Assembly (NCBI GenBank): GCA_015488855.1
Contig: WFMY01000212.1
Span: forward strand, 1-15,154
Length of the DNA: 15,154 nt
Direction of reading: 5' to 3'
Origin: Helicobacteraceae bacterium
Lineage (GTDB): Bacteria > Campylobacterota > Campylobacteria > Campylobacterales > Sulfurimonadaceae
The translations under genes were made by a program, and so were the position numbers. The notes beneath the pieces were generated by a model that had not been told where the DNA came from, searched no databases, and saw nothing but the letters and a program-made list of their open reading frames with translations. Below are positions 7,609 through 14,358 of this stretch, in pieces (position 1 is the first letter of the stretch; each line of letters begins with the position of its first letter).

Positions 7609-8318
7609 TGCGTATTAAAATTACCCTTGCTTATAAAGGAAGCACTTTCTTGGGTTCACAAATACAAAAAAGTTCTCCAAATACTGTTAATGGCACCTTA
7701 GAAGTTTTACTTCAAAAACTCAACATCAACTCAAAAGTAATTGCAAGTGGACGAACAGACAAAGGTGTTCATGCAACTGCTCAAGTGATACACATTGATG
7801 TACCAGAATTTTGGCATGATATAGTAAAACTTAAAAGAGTATTCAATGAGATGATAACTCCAAATATTAAAATACTACAAATCAAAAAAGTAGATGATAA
7901 TTTTCACGCAAGATATGATGCAAAAAAGAGAGTTTATAGATATCTTATCAAAGATGCCGAGTCAAATCCTTTTGAGAATGATTTTATAAGTTTTTATAAA
8001 GATGTTGACTTCAACACTTTAGAAAAAAACATTAAACTCTTCAAAGGTACTTTTAACTTTATAAACTTCATGAAAACTGGCAATGATGTACAGTCAAGCA
8101 CTAGAGAAATTTATAAATCTTTTGCTTATAGACATAAGGGTTATATAGTTTTATATTTTGAAGCAAATGGATTTTTAAGAAGTCAAATTCGTTTAATGGT
8201 TGGTTCACTTTTAAGCCTCAGTGCCAAAGAGATACAAGAACAATTAAGTGCCAAAACTAAATATAAGGTAAAACCAGCTAAACCTAATGGTCTCTACTTA
8301 GTAAAGATCAAATACTAA
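7608..8318 (+). CDS. truA: tRNA pseudouridine(38-40) synthase TruA
   Basis: TruA converts uridines 38, 39 and 40 of the tRNA anticodon arm to pseudouridine. The 236-residue length is normal for this lineage. The catalytic Asp51 lies in SGRTDKGVHA. Other marks are YKGSTFLGSQIQ at the N-terminus, FHARYDAKKRVYRY (about 104-117), and EANGFLRSQIRLMVG near the C-terminus, corresponding to the family's G-x-G-FL-R-x-QIR-MVG region. Its ATG shares one base with the preceding permease stop (TAATG), giving translational coupling. It closes the plus-strand run and converges on the minus-strand ElyC-type gene only ten bases away. I see no clear terminator in that gap. Confidence 0.96.
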   Translation: MRIKITLAYKGSTFLGSQIQKSSPNTVNGTLEVLLQKLNINSKVIASGRTDKGVHATAQVIHIDVPEFWHDIVKLKRVFNEMITPNIKILQIKKVDDNFHARYDAKKRVYRYLIKDAESNPFENDFISFYKDVDFNTLEKNIKLFKGTFNFINFMKTGNDVQSSTREIYKSFAYRHKGYIVLYFEANGFLRSQIRLMVGSLLSLSAKEIQEQLSAKTKYKVKPAKPNGLYLVKIKY

Positions 8319-8328
8319 ATTTCTTGTT

Positions 8329-9072
8329 TCATGACCTAATTTTTGCCCAAATCATTCCGATATATTCATGAATAGCCATCGTAGAGTTACGCAAAAAAAT
8401 CACTTTTGGTTGCAAATAAAAAGTGTCTCCTGCGTGAAAGTCTGTAGGTGCTGGTATGGGATGCATACCTAAACTCTCAAAGAGCATCATGGCTCGTGGC
8501 ATATGAGAAGCCGAGGTTACAAGGATAAAAGGTTCATTCCCAACAATGCTTCTTGTAAAAAGTGCCTCCTCTTTTGTGTCTCTTGGAGTTGGATTGATAA
8601 TAAGCTCTTTTTCATTTACACCAAGTTCCATAGCAAGCTGTGCATTCATCAAAGCAGTTGGTGTCGATGTTTTTCCCGCATAACCTGTCAAAATAATCTT
8701 GGTATTCGATAATTTTTTATGGATAATCACTCCTTCTAGCACTCTTTTTGTTGATGCATCACCTAGATGTGAACTGATAGGCTGTTTTTTATCTGTATTG
8801 TGTCCACCGCCCAAGACATGGATATACTCTATGGAGGTTTTAGAGTCATATTTTGGATACTGATTTTCTAAACCTTGCACTAAAAGATTGGAAAATGGTT
8901 CAAAAGAGAAAAGAAAAAGAAGAAAAAAACCAAGAGATATGAAGATTTTTGCATAATCCAATCTATTTCTATACAAAAAGTATAGCCCAATCGCTACAAG
9001 AGTGATTACAAGCCCTAATGGCTCCACAAAAAAGGTGATAAATTTTTTCATAAAAAAAGCGATACTATCCAT
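8329..9072 (-). CDS. ElyC/SanA/YdcF-family (DUF218) envelope protein
   Basis: The 247 residues comprise two N-terminal membrane helices (about 11-32 and 40-58) and a DUF218 domain (about 80-245) that probably faces the periplasm. Family motifs are VLGGGHN, ASTKRVLEG, KIILTGYAG, NPTPRDTKEEA and TSASHMPRAMMLFE, followed by GMHPIPAPTDF. The two-helix layout and size match E. coli ElyC (259 residues), which supports peptidoglycan and enterobacterial common antigen assembly at the undecaprenyl-phosphate level. SanA and YdcF are shorter relatives. A role with the lipid carrier would suit the neighbouring uppS, but that is inference. The start at 9072 is taken as the first in-frame ATG; a second ATG at residue 8 is possible, and neither has a strong ribosome binding site. 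Confidence 0.85.
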   Translation of the reverse strand: MDSIAFFMKKFITFFVEPLGLVITLVAIGLYFLYRNRLDYAKIFISLGFFLLFLFSFEPFSNLLVQGLENQYPKYDSKTSIEYIHVLGGGHNTDKKQPISSHLGDASTKRVLEGVIIHKKLSNTKIILTGYAGKTSTPTALMNAQLAMELGVNEKELIINPTPRDTKEEALFTRSIVGNEPFILVTSASHMPRAMMLFESLGMHPIPAPTDFHAGDTFYLQPKVIFLRNSTMAIHEYIGMIWAKIRS

Positions 9073-9169
9073 TATTATCTTTTTCTAATAGTATTTTTTT
9101 TATCCGAAAATAGACCAATGTAAAAATCAAGAGAGTGATGCTAATAAAAGCTATATAAAAAATATTCAT
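9065..9169 (-). CDS. Possible 34-residue membrane microprotein overlapping elyC
   Basis: A short reading frame runs from an ATG at 9169 to a TAG at 9065, ending eight bases inside the ElyC-type gene. It begins MNIFYIAFISITLLIF, has one hydrophobic helix (about 3-21), a basic stretch (RIKK) and a polar end (LEKDNNG). That is the pattern of a small single-pass membrane protein with a cytoplasmic C-terminus. The overlap would couple translation to the downstream gene. Against it: no clear Shine-Dalgarno sequence, and a TATAAT only five bases before the ATG, so transcription from that box would make the message leaderless or start inside the frame. Short hydrophobic frames also occur by chance in AT-rich DNA. 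Confidence 0.35.
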   Translation of the reverse strand: MNIFYIAFISITLLIFTLVYFRIKKILLEKDNNG

Positions 9170-9174
9170 CTCGA

Positions 9175-9180
9175 ATTATA
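9175..9180 (-). promoter_or_regulatory. Possible -10 box for the ElyC-type gene
   Basis: TATAAT on the minus strand lies about 100 bases before the ElyC-type start and five bases before the possible microprotein ATG. No clear -35 box is seen. Together with the plus-strand TATAAT at 9205-9210 it makes this gap a probable divergent promoter region. Confidence 0.35.
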
Positions 9181-9204
9181 TCATTTTCACTCTACAAATT
9201 TAGC

Positions 9205-9210
9205 TATAAT
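9205..9210 (+). promoter_or_regulatory. Probable -10 box for the 244-residue unknown gene
   Basis: TATAAT preceded by TAGC lies 28 bases before the ATG at 9239. That places a transcription start near 9217 and leaves a short leader that includes AGGA at 9228-9231, seven bases from the ATG. A -35 box is weak or absent. Confidence 0.45.
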
Positions 9211-9238
9211 TGCATTTAATAAACCTCAGGATACTCTT

Positions 9239-9973
9239 ATGCAAATATTTGGCAAATTTGATACAAAATTTGATGATGAATTTTTAGTGCAACACTATTT
9301 ATATATAAATGAAGATGATGAGACAATCTCAGCTAAAGACTTAGAAGAAAAACTCAAAAAAAAGCGTAAACATGTGGTTGGAACTATCTTTTTATATCAT
9401 CCATTTATGACACCAGTAGGGTATAAACCCACAAGTTCACTTACTTCTCAGGGCTATGAGTTTAATGGTCAGTTTGACGAACTCCTTTTTGATGACTTTT
9501 CTAACCTTGTATATCAAGCAACAAAAAATCTCTATAAAGGTAAAATCATAGAGATCAAATACCTCTTTGGACTCAACGAAGCAAAACTTGATGATACTAT
9601 TGCTATTGATAAATTTGCAGTAGATATTGATCTTTACTATTCAAACCAACTCACACTTTTTGATAAAGAGATGAACTACCATGATGCACTCAACATTCCT
9701 ATCAGTGGGAAATGGGTTTTCATGGGTGTAGGACACAAGTATCAACTGCAACATAAGGGCATCAAAGAGTATGTTAAAAATATCGCACTTCAAGCACAAA
9801 AGCTTGGCAAAGAGGTAGTTTTCATTTATGATAGAAACCATAATGATACCGAATGCATAGAAAATTCTTACTTCCTCGCTCCAACATCACCAGGAAAAGC
9901 TAAAGATACACGAGCTTATGCTTTTAAGGGTGCTTTTATGACAAATCCTCCACAGAAAACAAGACTTCAGTAA
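9239..9973 (+). CDS. Conserved-looking hypothetical protein, 244 residues
   Basis: I do not recognise this protein. It has 244 residues, no signal peptide and no membrane helix, so it is probably cytoplasmic. The N-terminal half is rich in Asp, Glu and Lys (EDDETISAKDLEEKLKKKRK at about 25-44). The stretch after it (HVVGTIFLYHPF and YKPTSSLTSQGYEFNGQFDE) looks like beta-rich folded protein. The C-terminal third (KWVFMGVGHKYQ, KGIKEYVKNIALQAQKLGKE, VVFIYDRNH) alternates strand, helix and strand, as in an alpha/beta domain. A good ribosome binding site (AGGA at 9228-9231) and a TATAAT box support expression. It is a lone plus-strand gene whose stop is one base from that of the convergent FAD oxidoreductase. 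No function can be assigned. Confidence 0.8.
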   Translation: MQIFGKFDTKFDDEFLVQHYLYINEDDETISAKDLEEKLKKKRKHVVGTIFLYHPFMTPVGYKPTSSLTSQGYEFNGQFDELLFDDFSNLVYQATKNLYKGKIIEIKYLFGLNEAKLDDTIAIDKFAVDIDLYYSNQLTLFDKEMNYHDALNIPISGKWVFMGVGHKYQLQHKGIKEYVKNIALQAQKLGKEVVFIYDRNHNDTECIENSYFLAPTSPGKAKDTRAYAFKGAFMTNPPQKTRLQ

Positions 9974-9974
9974 G

Positions 9975-10994
9975 TTATTTTCTCCGTTTTACCCAGCGTG
10001 CAAAAAATCTTGCTGGGCTTAATGCATTATCAAGTTGTGTCCCTTTTACTATATGCTGGCAAAGTTTTTTTGCCAGATAGGGCGCTAAAACAAAGCCATA
10101 TCCACCATTACCATTTATCATAAAAAGATTTGGATAGTAGAGAAAGTTTTCAAAATCAGGTTTTTTCACTTTTACTTTTCTTTCACAACATTCTAGCGTA
10201 GCTTGAGACAGAACCAATCGACCCAAGAGTGGCATATAGTCAAATGAACCTGAGCGGAGTCCCATGTAGTCTTTTAGTACCTCGACATCTTTGAGTTCGA
10301 TAGTCCGTGCAGCTTTTTCAAGCAACTCTGCTCTACCTTGTTCAATATCATAAGGCTTATTTGAAGTTTGGGGATGGTAATCAAGATTGTGCGTAGCACC
10401 TATAGCGACAATACCATCTTTGCTTGGGGAGATAGAAACGAACTGATGAAGCGACTTGTCATTTATTGTGCTAGTTTTCACATCGATGCGATGTCCCCAA
10501 ACACCACGAAGCTGTATATAAGGCTCTCGTATCACATGTTTATACGCACCTGTGGCGATTACAATATATTTTGCACTATAGGTTTCGTTTAAAACCCAGT
10601 AGTCATCTTCATAGACTAAGTCACTAATCTCCTCTTGCTTATATTTAGCCCCGCTACAAAGAGCATGACACATAGCAGATGCACTGACTATTCCTGCATC
10701 TATCAAAGGAAATTTTTCACCCTCATGGGTGATATGCTGTAGAGGTGCTTTTGTGAGAAGGTGAGGGAAGTTTTCTTCATAGAATTTCATACTATATATA
10801 AAGGCTTTGTCAATGAGTGCTTTTAATTCACCAGATTTAGAAAATTTTGGAGAGATGAAAGCACCAGCAGCACCACTACCACCTGAGGCTATTCCATCTT
10901 TATCGAAAACTACAACACTCAGTCCAGCCTCAGTAAGTTCATACGCGACACTAGAGCCATTGATACCAGCCCCGATAATCGCAACATCATACAC
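9975..10994 (-). CDS. FAD-dependent oxidoreductase, stand-alone MnmC C-terminal-like
   Basis: This 339-residue flavoprotein of the D-amino-acid oxidase (DAO) fold starts with the FAD-binding GxGxxG (IIGAGINGSS, Gly8, Gly10, Gly13) and an acidic residue at the end of strand two (Asp31). The segment GGSGAAGAFISPKFS resembles the GASGN-QGALYP-LS motif of the MnmC oxidoreductase domain. The C-terminus (GNGGYGFVLAPYLA and ALSPARFFARWVKRRK) resembles the MnmC end, with its SRG-x5-AP and LNP-RF-RK elements. In two-domain MnmC this half removes the carboxymethyl group from cmnm5(s2)U34 of tRNA; the methyltransferase half is absent here. A generic amine oxidase of the DAO family is the alternative. 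The start codon is GTG, two bases after the glyS stop, so it is probably co-transcribed with glyS. Confidence 0.85.
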   Translation of the reverse strand: MYDVAIIGAGINGSSVAYELTEAGLSVVVFDKDGIASGGSGAAGAFISPKFSKSGELKALIDKAFIYSMKFYEENFPHLLTKAPLQHITHEGEKFPLIDAGIVSASAMCHALCSGAKYKQEEISDLVYEDDYWVLNETYSAKYIVIATGAYKHVIREPYIQLRGVWGHRIDVKTSTINDKSLHQFVSISPSKDGIVAIGATHNLDYHPQTSNKPYDIEQGRAELLEKAARTIELKDVEVLKDYMGLRSGSFDYMPLLGRLVLSQATLECCERKVKVKKPDFENFLYYPNLFMINGNGGYGFVLAPYLAKKLCQHIVKGTQLDNALSPARFFARWVKRRK

Positions 10995-10996
10995 TA

Positions 10997-13012
10997 CTAG
11001 ATGCTCACTTCTTTGATATCTGCAATTTCCAAGATGCTCTTGTAGATGCTTGCCACTAAAGATTTACGATTTTTCTTGATGTTTTCATCTTCTGCATTGA
11101 CCATAACCTCATTGAAAAAATTGTCAAGTTCTGGTTTAAGACCGAGTAAAGCATCAAGACGCTCCTCAAAACTATTGTATATTTTTTCATCTACTTGATG
11201 ATATTTTTCAAATAAGATTTTTTCTGCTTCAGCTTCAAAAAGCTGTGCATCTACACTTAAGAGTGCATTCAAATCTATATCTTTGGTAATATTTGCAACA
11301 CGCTTAAAAGTAGAACTAATATCTGCAAAACCCTCAGAATTTACAAGATTGTTAAGAGCATCTATCTTCTTACCAATATTTAGAAGCTCTCTCTCACCTG
11401 AAGCTAAGACTGCTTCAATAATAGATGGATTTACCTTATAAAATTGTTTGATCCGCTCTATGAAAAATGTCTCTAACTTTTTCTTGTCAAACTCAGCATA
11501 CGATGCACTCAAAGTCTCTATGGTATAAACAATATCAAACTCAAACTCAAATGCATTCACTATCTTAATGAGACCATTGACTGCACGACGAAGGGCAAAA
11601 GGGTCTCTTGAACCTGTCGGAATCTGTGCAACACTAAAAAGACCTATAAGCGTATCTAGTTTTAAACTCATCGCGACAATAGCACTCATCTTTGTACTTG
11701 GCAATTCACTATCCTCACCATCTGGAAGATACTGCTCTTTTATGGCAAGTGCTACACTCTGGCTCTCTCCAGATTTAAGTGCATAGTAGTAACCCATAAG
11801 TCCTTGAAGCTCTGTAAACTCATACACCATCTCACTCATAAGGTCAGCTTTTGCAAGTTCTACTGCTCGCTCTAGCGATGTAGTATCTTCTAACTTATAC
11901 ATAAAAGCTAGATTTGTAGCTATCTTAGCTTCGCGTTTTATCTTGTCTGCAACGCTTCCAAGACCTTTAAAAAATGCTACTTTTTCAAGTCCTGCAGTGT
12001 TAAGACCATCTCTTAAGTCATTTTTCCAAAAGAAAAGCCCATCAGCCAAACGGGGGCGAAGCACTCTTTCATTTCCAGCGATCACTTCACTAAAATCATC
12101 CGTATATGCATTAGAAACTACACAAAATTTATTGATAAGTTTGCCATCTTTAAAAACTGGAAAATATCTCTGATGCTCTTTCATGGAGGTTATGATAACT
12201 TCAGGGGGCAACTCTAAAAAATTTTCATCGAAAGAACCGAGTAATGGAGTTGGATGCTCAGTGATAGCGACAACTTCATCGAGCAACTCAGCATCTATCT
12301 CAATCTTCACACCATTTTCTTTTTCTAAATTTGCAAATGTATTTAAGATATCTTCTCGTCTTTGATCTTGATAGAGTGTAACCCCACCCTCTTCAAGAAG
12401 CTTAAAATACTCCTTTGCTCCAGATACATCAATCGCGTTAAAATCACTAATACGATGCACAAAGGTAGTTTTAGAAGATTTTACACCAAAGAGTTCAGCA
12501 TCTACTAACTTATCTCCAAGCATTATATTGAGCCAACGAATAGGACGGATAAAACTCTCTGTATTGCTCGACCAACGCATGGACTTTCCAAAATCTAAAG
12601 AGTTTATCCACTCTTTGACAATACTACCTAAAAGTTCACTCGATGCTTTTCCTTTAATATCTTTTTTAAAGTAAAGCACCTCTTTGGAATTTTTTTCACC
12701 ACGACCAAGTTCTTCTACGCTTACACCACATTTCTTTGCAAAACCATGTGCAGCAGCTGTAGGCTCTCCATCTTTAAAAGCAGCTACAATAGGTGCTCCG
12801 AAAAACTCCTCGACACTGTCTTCTTGACTTGTTTTAAACTCTCTATGCCATAGAACCAAACGACGGGGTGTATAATAGAACTCAAATTCTCCAAGAAGAG
12901 AGTATTTTTCTAAAATATCTGTGTATTTTTTTTCTATATTTTTTAATTCTTTGAGAAGTGGCACAGCAGGTAACTCTTCAACACCGATCTCTATTAGTAA
13001 TGGTTTTAGCAT
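10997..13012 (-). CDS. glyS: Glycine-tRNA ligase beta subunit GlyS
   Basis: GlyS is the large subunit of the bacterial alpha2-beta2 glycyl-tRNA synthetase; it recognises tRNA(Gly), while the alpha subunit GlyQ activates glycine. The 671-residue length is close to E. coli (689). Family marks are LLIEIGVEELPA at the N-terminus, the YTPRRLVLW segment, EHPTPLLGSFDENFLELP, the SMKEHQRYFPV motif, and SRDPFALRRAVNGLIKI in the C-terminal half. The end forms the anticodon-binding helical region. glyQ is not in the window; in Helicobacter pylori the two genes are also apart, so this is expected. The ATG at 13012 is preceded by a weak AAAGAG. An FAD oxidoreductase gene follows after two bases. Confidence 0.97.
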   Translation of the reverse strand: MLKPLLIEIGVEELPAVPLLKELKNIEKKYTDILEKYSLLGEFEFYYTPRRLVLWHREFKTSQEDSVEEFFGAPIVAAFKDGEPTAAAHGFAKKCGVSVEELGRGEKNSKEVLYFKKDIKGKASSELLGSIVKEWINSLDFGKSMRWSSNTESFIRPIRWLNIMLGDKLVDAELFGVKSSKTTFVHRISDFNAIDVSGAKEYFKLLEEGGVTLYQDQRREDILNTFANLEKENGVKIEIDAELLDEVVAITEHPTPLLGSFDENFLELPPEVIITSMKEHQRYFPVFKDGKLINKFCVVSNAYTDDFSEVIAGNERVLRPRLADGLFFWKNDLRDGLNTAGLEKVAFFKGLGSVADKIKREAKIATNLAFMYKLEDTTSLERAVELAKADLMSEMVYEFTELQGLMGYYYALKSGESQSVALAIKEQYLPDGEDSELPSTKMSAIVAMSLKLDTLIGLFSVAQIPTGSRDPFALRRAVNGLIKIVNAFEFEFDIVYTIETLSASYAEFDKKKLETFFIERIKQFYKVNPSIIEAVLASGERELLNIGKKIDALNNLVNSEGFADISSTFKRVANITKDIDLNALLSVDAQLFEAEAEKILFEKYHQVDEKIYNSFEERLDALLGLKPELDNFFNEVMVNAEDENIKKNRKSLVASIYKSILEIADIKEVSI

Positions 13013-13041
13013 TTTTTTACTCTTTCTGTTTTATTACCGCG

Positions 13042-13047
13042 ATTTTA
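13042..13047 (-). promoter_or_regulatory. Possible -10 box of glyS
   Basis: TAAAAT on the minus strand lies about 30 bases before the glyS ATG, at a spacing that would give a short leader. The -35 region is not convincing. It is the best -10 match on this strand in the glyS side of the 168-base divergent gap. Confidence 0.3.
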
Positions 13048-13083
13048 TCTACTTCTTTGTTAAAAAGGGATAAATTAATATTT

Positions 13084-13095
13084 TCTTAAATAAGA
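13084..13095. repeat. Short inverted repeat in the glyS-superoxide reductase gap
   Basis: TCTTA and TAAGA, separated by AA, form a perfect short dyad between the two divergent genes. It might be an operator for the superoxide reductase gene, which is often stress-regulated. The arms are only five bases in AT-rich DNA, so chance is likely. Confidence 0.2.
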
Positions 13096-13138
13096 TAAAT
13101 AGACTCTTGTTTAGGAGAAACTATTATTTTAATATCGC

Positions 13139-13144
13139 TACAAT
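13139..13144 (+). promoter_or_regulatory. Possible -10 box of the superoxide reductase gene
   Basis: TACAAT preceded by CGC lies 36 bases before the ATG at 13181, a normal distance for a short leader with the Shine-Dalgarno site at 13169-13173. No clear -35 box is visible. Confidence 0.3.
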
Positions 13145-13180
13145 ATCAAAACACAAATAAAAAACAAAAAGGACATGAAA

Positions 13181-13567
13181 ATGCCAAAGATTAATAAATA
13201 CGAAAATATAGACAATGTAGAGCGTGAAGCCAAAAAAGACCTTATTGACCGTCACTCACCATTCATCACAGTAGCTGGTGTTGCTAAAAAAGGTGAAATA
13301 CTTGCTGTAAATGTAAAAATGGGTCAAGAATATACTCACCCAGATGATTTTGATCACTTCATCGAGAGCATTACACTTTTCAACGGAGACACTAAACTAG
13401 CTTCTGCTTCTTTTGTACCTGGAACTTTAGGAAATGAAAAATCTCATGCTGAAGTAACTTTTAACATCCGTCCAATGGGTAAAAAACTTAATCTTGTAGC
13501 TCACGGTTACTGTACAAAACATGGTATTTGGGAATCCACTGCAGTTGTAGTTGAAGTTCAACAATAA
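13181..13567 (+). CDS. Superoxide reductase (neelaredoxin / one-domain desulfoferrodoxin)
   Basis: Superoxide reductase turns superoxide into hydrogen peroxide at a non-haem iron bound by four His and one Cys, without releasing oxygen. The start is placed at the ATG at 13181 because AAGGA (13169-13173) stands seven bases before it but only one base before the upstream ATG at 13175; the protein then begins MPKINKY, 128 residues. Numbered from that upstream ATG, the iron ligands are His27 (RHSP), His55 and His61 (HPDDFDH), Cys113 and His116 (CTKHGIWE), all present with family spacing. The N-terminal Cys4 rubredoxin-like centre of two-iron desulfoferrodoxins is absent. The usual active-site Glu-Lys before the first His is Asp-Arg here. 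A hairpin terminator follows, so it is probably transcribed alone. Confidence 0.9.
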   Translation: MPKINKYENIDNVEREAKKDLIDRHSPFITVAGVAKKGEILAVNVKMGQEYTHPDDFDHFIESITLFNGDTKLASASFVPGTLGNEKSHAEVTFNIRPMGKKLNLVAHGYCTKHGIWESTAVVVEVQQ

Positions 13568-13584
13568 GTTAAACACCACAATAT

Positions 13585-13612
13585 AGGGCTATTTAGCCCT
13601 TATTACTTTCTT
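13585..13612 (+). terminator. Rho-independent terminator after superoxide reductase
   Basis: AGGGCT (13585-13590) and AGCCCT (13595-13600) form a perfect six-pair GC-rich stem with an ATTT loop, followed by a broken T-rich tail (TATTACTTTCTT). It lies 17 bases after the stop codon. The tail is weaker than in classic terminators. Confidence 0.65.
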
Positions 13613-13710
13613 ATAAATCCTAAATTAGCATCAATTCAAATAATTTTTACACATATTCCATTCATTCACAACCATGAAAATCATTAAGCTCAATAGAAGT
13701 TTTATTTATA

Positions 13711-13716
13711 TATAAT
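13711..13716 (+). promoter_or_regulatory. Probable -10 box of tetR-efflux operon
   Basis: TATAAT lies directly before the inverted repeat at 13717-13738 and 33 bases before the tetR ATG. No strong -35 box is seen. A repressor on the repeat would cover the transcription start. Confidence 0.5.
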
Positions 13717-13738
13717 TTACTTACCGTTTAGTAAGCAA
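13717..13738. promoter_or_regulatory. Probable TetR operator (inverted repeat)
   Basis: TTACTTAC (13717-13724) and GTAAGCAA (13731-13738) form an inverted repeat of eight-base arms with one mismatch and a six-base spacer. This 22-base dyad fits the size of TetR-family operators. It starts right after the -10 box and ends inside the ribosome binding site (AAGGAGA, 13737-13743) of the tetR gene, so a bound repressor would block the promoter. Self-repression by the adjacent regulator is the natural reading. Confidence 0.6.
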
Positions 13739-13749
13739 GGAGAATATAA

Positions 13750-14358
13750 ATGCAAAAAACATCAAAAAAAGAGTTGATTCTCTATCATGCTAGAGAATCT
13801 TTTTCAAAGAATGGTTATGAACTCACTGCACTTGAAGCAATCGCTAAGGAATGTGATATTACAAAACCAGCTATTTACTATCATTTTAAAGACAAGGCAG
13901 CACTCTATAAAGCTGTCATTTGCCCAGAATTTACAGCAGTAGCTTTAAAGATAGAAGAAAATACAAAAATGGGCAATCCCATACAAAGACTAGAAAACTA
14001 TATTAAAATATTTGGAGAGTTTCTCATCTCAAATCCAACTTTTAATGCTATTTTTGCGAGAGAGATTGCCAATGGTTCATCTACTATGCCTGACGAGTGT
14101 GTTGAACAACTTTCACGGACTATTAAACAACTTATCTCTATCTTAAACGATGGAGAAAGTGCTAAAACCTTTACAAAAGAACCACCATTTTTGATACAGA
14201 TGATGATAGTAACAACACTCACTTCTTACAATACTACACAGCCACTCAGAGAAAAAATTTCACAATATGTGCAAAATAAAACGACTCAGGCAGAGCCAAA
14301 TTTTCACAATATTATAGATGCTCTTTCTCAAAAAATAATAAAAGGATTACTATGTTGA
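13750..14358 (+). CDS. TetR/AcrR-family transcriptional regulator
   Basis: This 202-residue protein has the TetR-family N-terminal DNA-binding domain: a helix with ARESFSKNGYELTALEAIA (about 14-32), then the helix-turn-helix ECDITKPAIYYHFKDKAALY (about 34-53) ending in the signature YYHFKDK. The C-terminal ligand and dimer domain (about 60-200) is all-helical and not specific enough to name a ligand. A strong ribosome binding site (AAGGAGA) stands six bases before the ATG. A promoter and a 22-base inverted repeat lie directly upstream, which points to self-regulation. Its end overlaps the start of a TolC-type gene by seven bases, so it probably controls that efflux operon as a repressor released by a substrate of the pump. 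Confidence 0.92.
   Translation: MQKTSKKELILYHARESFSKNGYELTALEAIAKECDITKPAIYYHFKDKAALYKAVICPEFTAVALKIEENTKMGNPIQRLENYIKIFGEFLISNPTFNAIFAREIANGSSTMPDECVEQLSRTIKQLISILNDGESAKTFTKEPPFLIQMMIVTTLTSYNTTQPLREKISQYVQNKTTQAEPNFHNIIDALSQKIIKGLLC

Noticed and set aside
9992..10017. CCCAGC / GCTGGG inverted repeat near the convergent stops of the unknown gene and the FAD oxidoreductase, considered as a terminator
   Set aside because: The loop is 14 bases, there is no T-run after the stem on either strand, and it lies inside the oxidoreductase coding sequence.
13175..13180. Superoxide reductase start at the first of two close ATG codons
   Set aside because: AAGGA ends one base before this ATG, too close for ribosome binding; the second ATG has seven-base spacing. 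The difference is two residues.
13661..13678. TTCAT/ATGAA dyad and a 13-codon frame from 13674 in the gap before tetR
   Set aside because: Five-base arms with an eight-base loop and a very short frame without a ribosome binding site give no support. I see nothing else between the terminator and the tetR promoter.
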